64,000 bases of DNA, taken from positions 1,706,321-1,770,320 of the forward strand of contig CP031964.1 in the NCBI GenBank assembly GCA_003443635.1, written 5' to 3'. This document shows, piece after piece, positions 62,344 through 64,000 of this stretch (positions within the stretch are counted from its first letter, which is position 1; every line of letters starts with the position of its first letter). A model generated the notes under the pieces. The model saw only the letters and a program-made list of their open reading frames with translations. It ran no database searches and was not told the DNA's origin. A program made the position numbers and the translations under genes. The DNA is from Flavobacteriaceae bacterium. Its GTDB lineage: Bacteria; Bacteroidota; Bacteroidia; Flavobacteriales; Flavobacteriaceae.

Positions 62344-64000
62344 TTGAGATTAAAATTTCCATTTTACAAACAAGCCGAGGCTAAAGACTGTGGCCCTACC
62401 TGTATTAAGATCATTGCCAAACATTATGGTAAGACCATTAGTGCACAACAATTACGTGAACTCTCCGAAACCACTCGTGAAGGAAGTAGTTTGCTTGGTC
62501 TTAGTGATGCAGTAGAATCTCTTGGCTTTCGCTCTCTTGGAGTGAAACTCTCTTTTGAGAAGTTAAAACAAGCCTCCTTCCCCTGTATTGTACATTGGAA
62601 CAAGAACCACTATATCGTGGTCTATAAAATAAAAAAAGATACTGTCTATGTCTCTGATCCTGCTCATGGGCTATTAACATACTCCAAAACTGAGTTTATC
62701 AAGTTCTGGATCGGTAACAATGCCAATGACGCTACTGAAGAAGGCATTGCCTTACTCTTAGAACCCACACCCTTGTTCTACAACGAAGAGTTTGATGATG
62801 ACAAACAATCCTTTGGCTTTGGATTTATCTTAAAGTATGTCTATAAATACAAACGGTTTGTCGTACAACTAGCCATTGGTCTGCTTGCTGGGAGTCTATT
62901 ACAACTCATCTTCCCATTCTTAACTCAAAGTGTGGTCGATGTCGGTATTAAAAATCAAGATCTCAACTTTATCTATCTCGTACTTGCAGCTCAACTCTTC
63001 CTCTTTATTGGTAGAGCTTCCCTGGAAATTATTCGGTCTTGGATTCTTTTGCATCTCAGTACACGTATTAATATCTCTCTGATCTCTGATTTCTTTATAA
63101 AGCTCATGAAACTCCCCATCTCTTTCTTTGATGTACGAATGACAGGGGATCTATTACAACGCATTAACGATCATAAGCGTATTGAAAGGATTCTAACCAC
63201 CTCCTCACTTACCATGTTGTTCTCTTTCTTTAATCTGATCGTCTTTAGTTTTGTGCTGGGCTATTACAGCTTACAAATCTTTAGTGTCTTCTTCTTTGGG
63301 AGTTTACTATATGTTGGATGGGTACTCTTCTTCTTTAAACGTAGAAAAGAACTCGACTACAAACGGTTTCATGAAGTCAGTAACGAGCAGAGTAAGGTCA
63401 TTGAGCTTATCAATGGTATGCAAGAAATTAAACTCCACAATGCTGAAAAACGCATGCGATGGAACTGGGAGTTTGTACAGGCACGCCTCTTTAAGATCTC
63501 TACCAAGAATCTTGTCTTAGAACAAACACAATCCGTAGGATCTAATTTTATTAATGAGCTCAAGAACATGTTCATTACCATTCTCTCTGCTAAGTTAGTG
63601 GTTGATGGAGATATTACGCTGGGGGCCATGCTGGCCATTACCTCTATCGTAGGACAGCTCAATGCGCCTATCAGTCAGCTTATTAGTTTTATGAGAGATG
63701 TCCAAGATGCTAAAATCTCTTTAGATCGTTTAGGAGAAATTCACAATAAAGAGGATGAGGAATTAGCTACTGACGAAAAAGTGAAATCACTCCCTGAGAA
63801 TTCAGGCATTCAACTCAATAATATCTCTTTTAGATATATCGGAAGCTTAGAGCCTGTGATCAAAGGATTGTCCTTAACCATCCCTGCTAATAAAACAACT
63901 GCTATTGTAGGAGTGAGCGGTAGTGGGAAAACCACACTGATGAAACTCTTACTCAGATTCTATGAAGTCGAGAAAGGGGATATATCGATCAATAATTTTA
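62344..64000 (+). CDS. C39-peptidase-containing ABC exporter (partial)
   Basis: The frame starts at TTG (62344, the only start after an in-frame TAG) and runs off the window after 552 codons. The N-terminal C39 cysteine peptidase has Cys16 (KDCGPTC), a His in CIVHWNKNHYIVV and an Asp in VSDPAHG. A six-helix membrane domain (about 155-440) follows, then the nucleotide-binding domain with Walker A GVSGSGKTT (Lys529). It should cut the GG leaders and export the peptides. Codon use is richer in CTC, ATC and ACC than in neighbouring core genes. Confidence 0.9.
   Translation, partial: MRLKFPFYKQAEAKDCGPTCIKIIAKHYGKTISAQQLRELSETTREGSSLLGLSDAVESLGFRSLGVKLSFEKLKQASFPCIVHWNKNHYIVVYKIKKDTVYVSDPAHGLLTYSKTEFIKFWIGNNANDATEEGIALLLEPTPLFYNEEFDDDKQSFGFGFILKYVYKYKRFVVQLAIGLLAGSLLQLIFPFLTQSVVDVGIKNQDLNFIYLVLAAQLFLFIGRASLEIIRSWILLHLSTRINISLISDFFIKLMKLPISFFDVRMTGDLLQRINDHKRIERILTTSSLTMLFSFFNLIVFSFVLGYYSLQIFSVFFFGSLLYVGWVLFFFKRRKELDYKRFHEVSNEQSKVIELINGMQEIKLHNAEKRMRWNWEFVQARLFKISTKNLVLEQTQSVGSNFINELKNMFITILSAKLVVDGDITLGAMLAITSIVGQLNAPISQLISFMRDVQDAKISLDRLGEIHNKEDEELATDEKVKSLPENSGIQLNNISFRYIGSLEPVIKGLSLTIPANKTTAIVGVSGSGKTTLMKLLLRFYEVEKGDISINNF

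Noticed and set aside
63251..63662. Short frames inside the ABC transporter
   Set aside because: Both are shadows of the transporter's coding sequence in other frames.

Overview
The window looks like a marine-type Flavobacteriaceae chromosome (phylum Bacteroidota). The DNA is AT-rich, genes are compact, and several starts are preceded by the TAnnTTTG -7 element of this phylum. Many predicted lipoproteins and secreted proteins are present, as are LytTR/LytS-type two-component pairs and a Bacteroidota-type tyrosine integrase. Core genes such as ftsK, lolA, ribB, tilS, lpd and katG are intact, so this is a cellular chromosome carrying accessory inserts.

Region 1 (1-4660) is a patch of poorly known genes with several signs of decay: a truncated DUF3800 protein, a lipocalin-like gene with an in-frame TGA, and a putative phage-abortive-infection membrane protein whose start codon appears lost. 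Region 2 (4662-23331) is an integrative element of about 18.7 kb sitting in the 3' end of a tRNA-Ser(TGA) gene. The 13-bp core is duplicated at both ends, and a near-identical 21-bp repeat lies just inside each end. Its left arm is an integrase, two excisionase-like HTH proteins and a protein with family-A DNA polymerase motifs, probably the element's replication protein. Its cargo is one tight minus-strand operon, hsdM-hsdS-(GHKL ATPase/nuclease fusion)-(small protein)-(PD-D/ExK nuclease)-(DUF1643)-(small protein)-hsdR-(RES-domain protein). This is a type I restriction-modification system with a five-gene insertion between the specificity and restriction subunits and a possible NAD-targeting enzyme at the end. 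A HEPN protein, three small unknown proteins, three copies of a recurring leader-RNA motif and a long hairpin RNA candidate complete the element. It is the best candidate for an undescribed system.

Region 3 (23400-59400) is mostly core or conserved genes: a TauE-type permease, a nitroreductase, ribB, the ftsK-lolA-lptF/G operon, dgkA-tpx, katG with an ankyrin partner, an NhaC antiporter, a methionine-gamma-lyase-type enzyme with a divergent Lrp regulator, lpd, two LytS/LytTR pairs, a DEAD-box helicase, pabB, tilS and various secreted proteins. Small scars occur here: a solitary cassette-like lipoprotein gene followed by a long palindrome, and a decayed fragment of a LytTR gene.

Region 4 (59568-64000, running off the end) is a peptide-export cluster. 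It has a VKOR-thioredoxin disulfide-forming fusion, two six-cysteine double-glycine-leader precursors preceded by identical 102-bp leaders, the remnant of a third precursor, and a C39-peptidase ABC transporter. Its larger genes use noticeably more C-ending codons than their neighbours, which suggests horizontal acquisition. Together they would make, oxidise, cleave and export disulfide-rich bacteriocin-like peptides.
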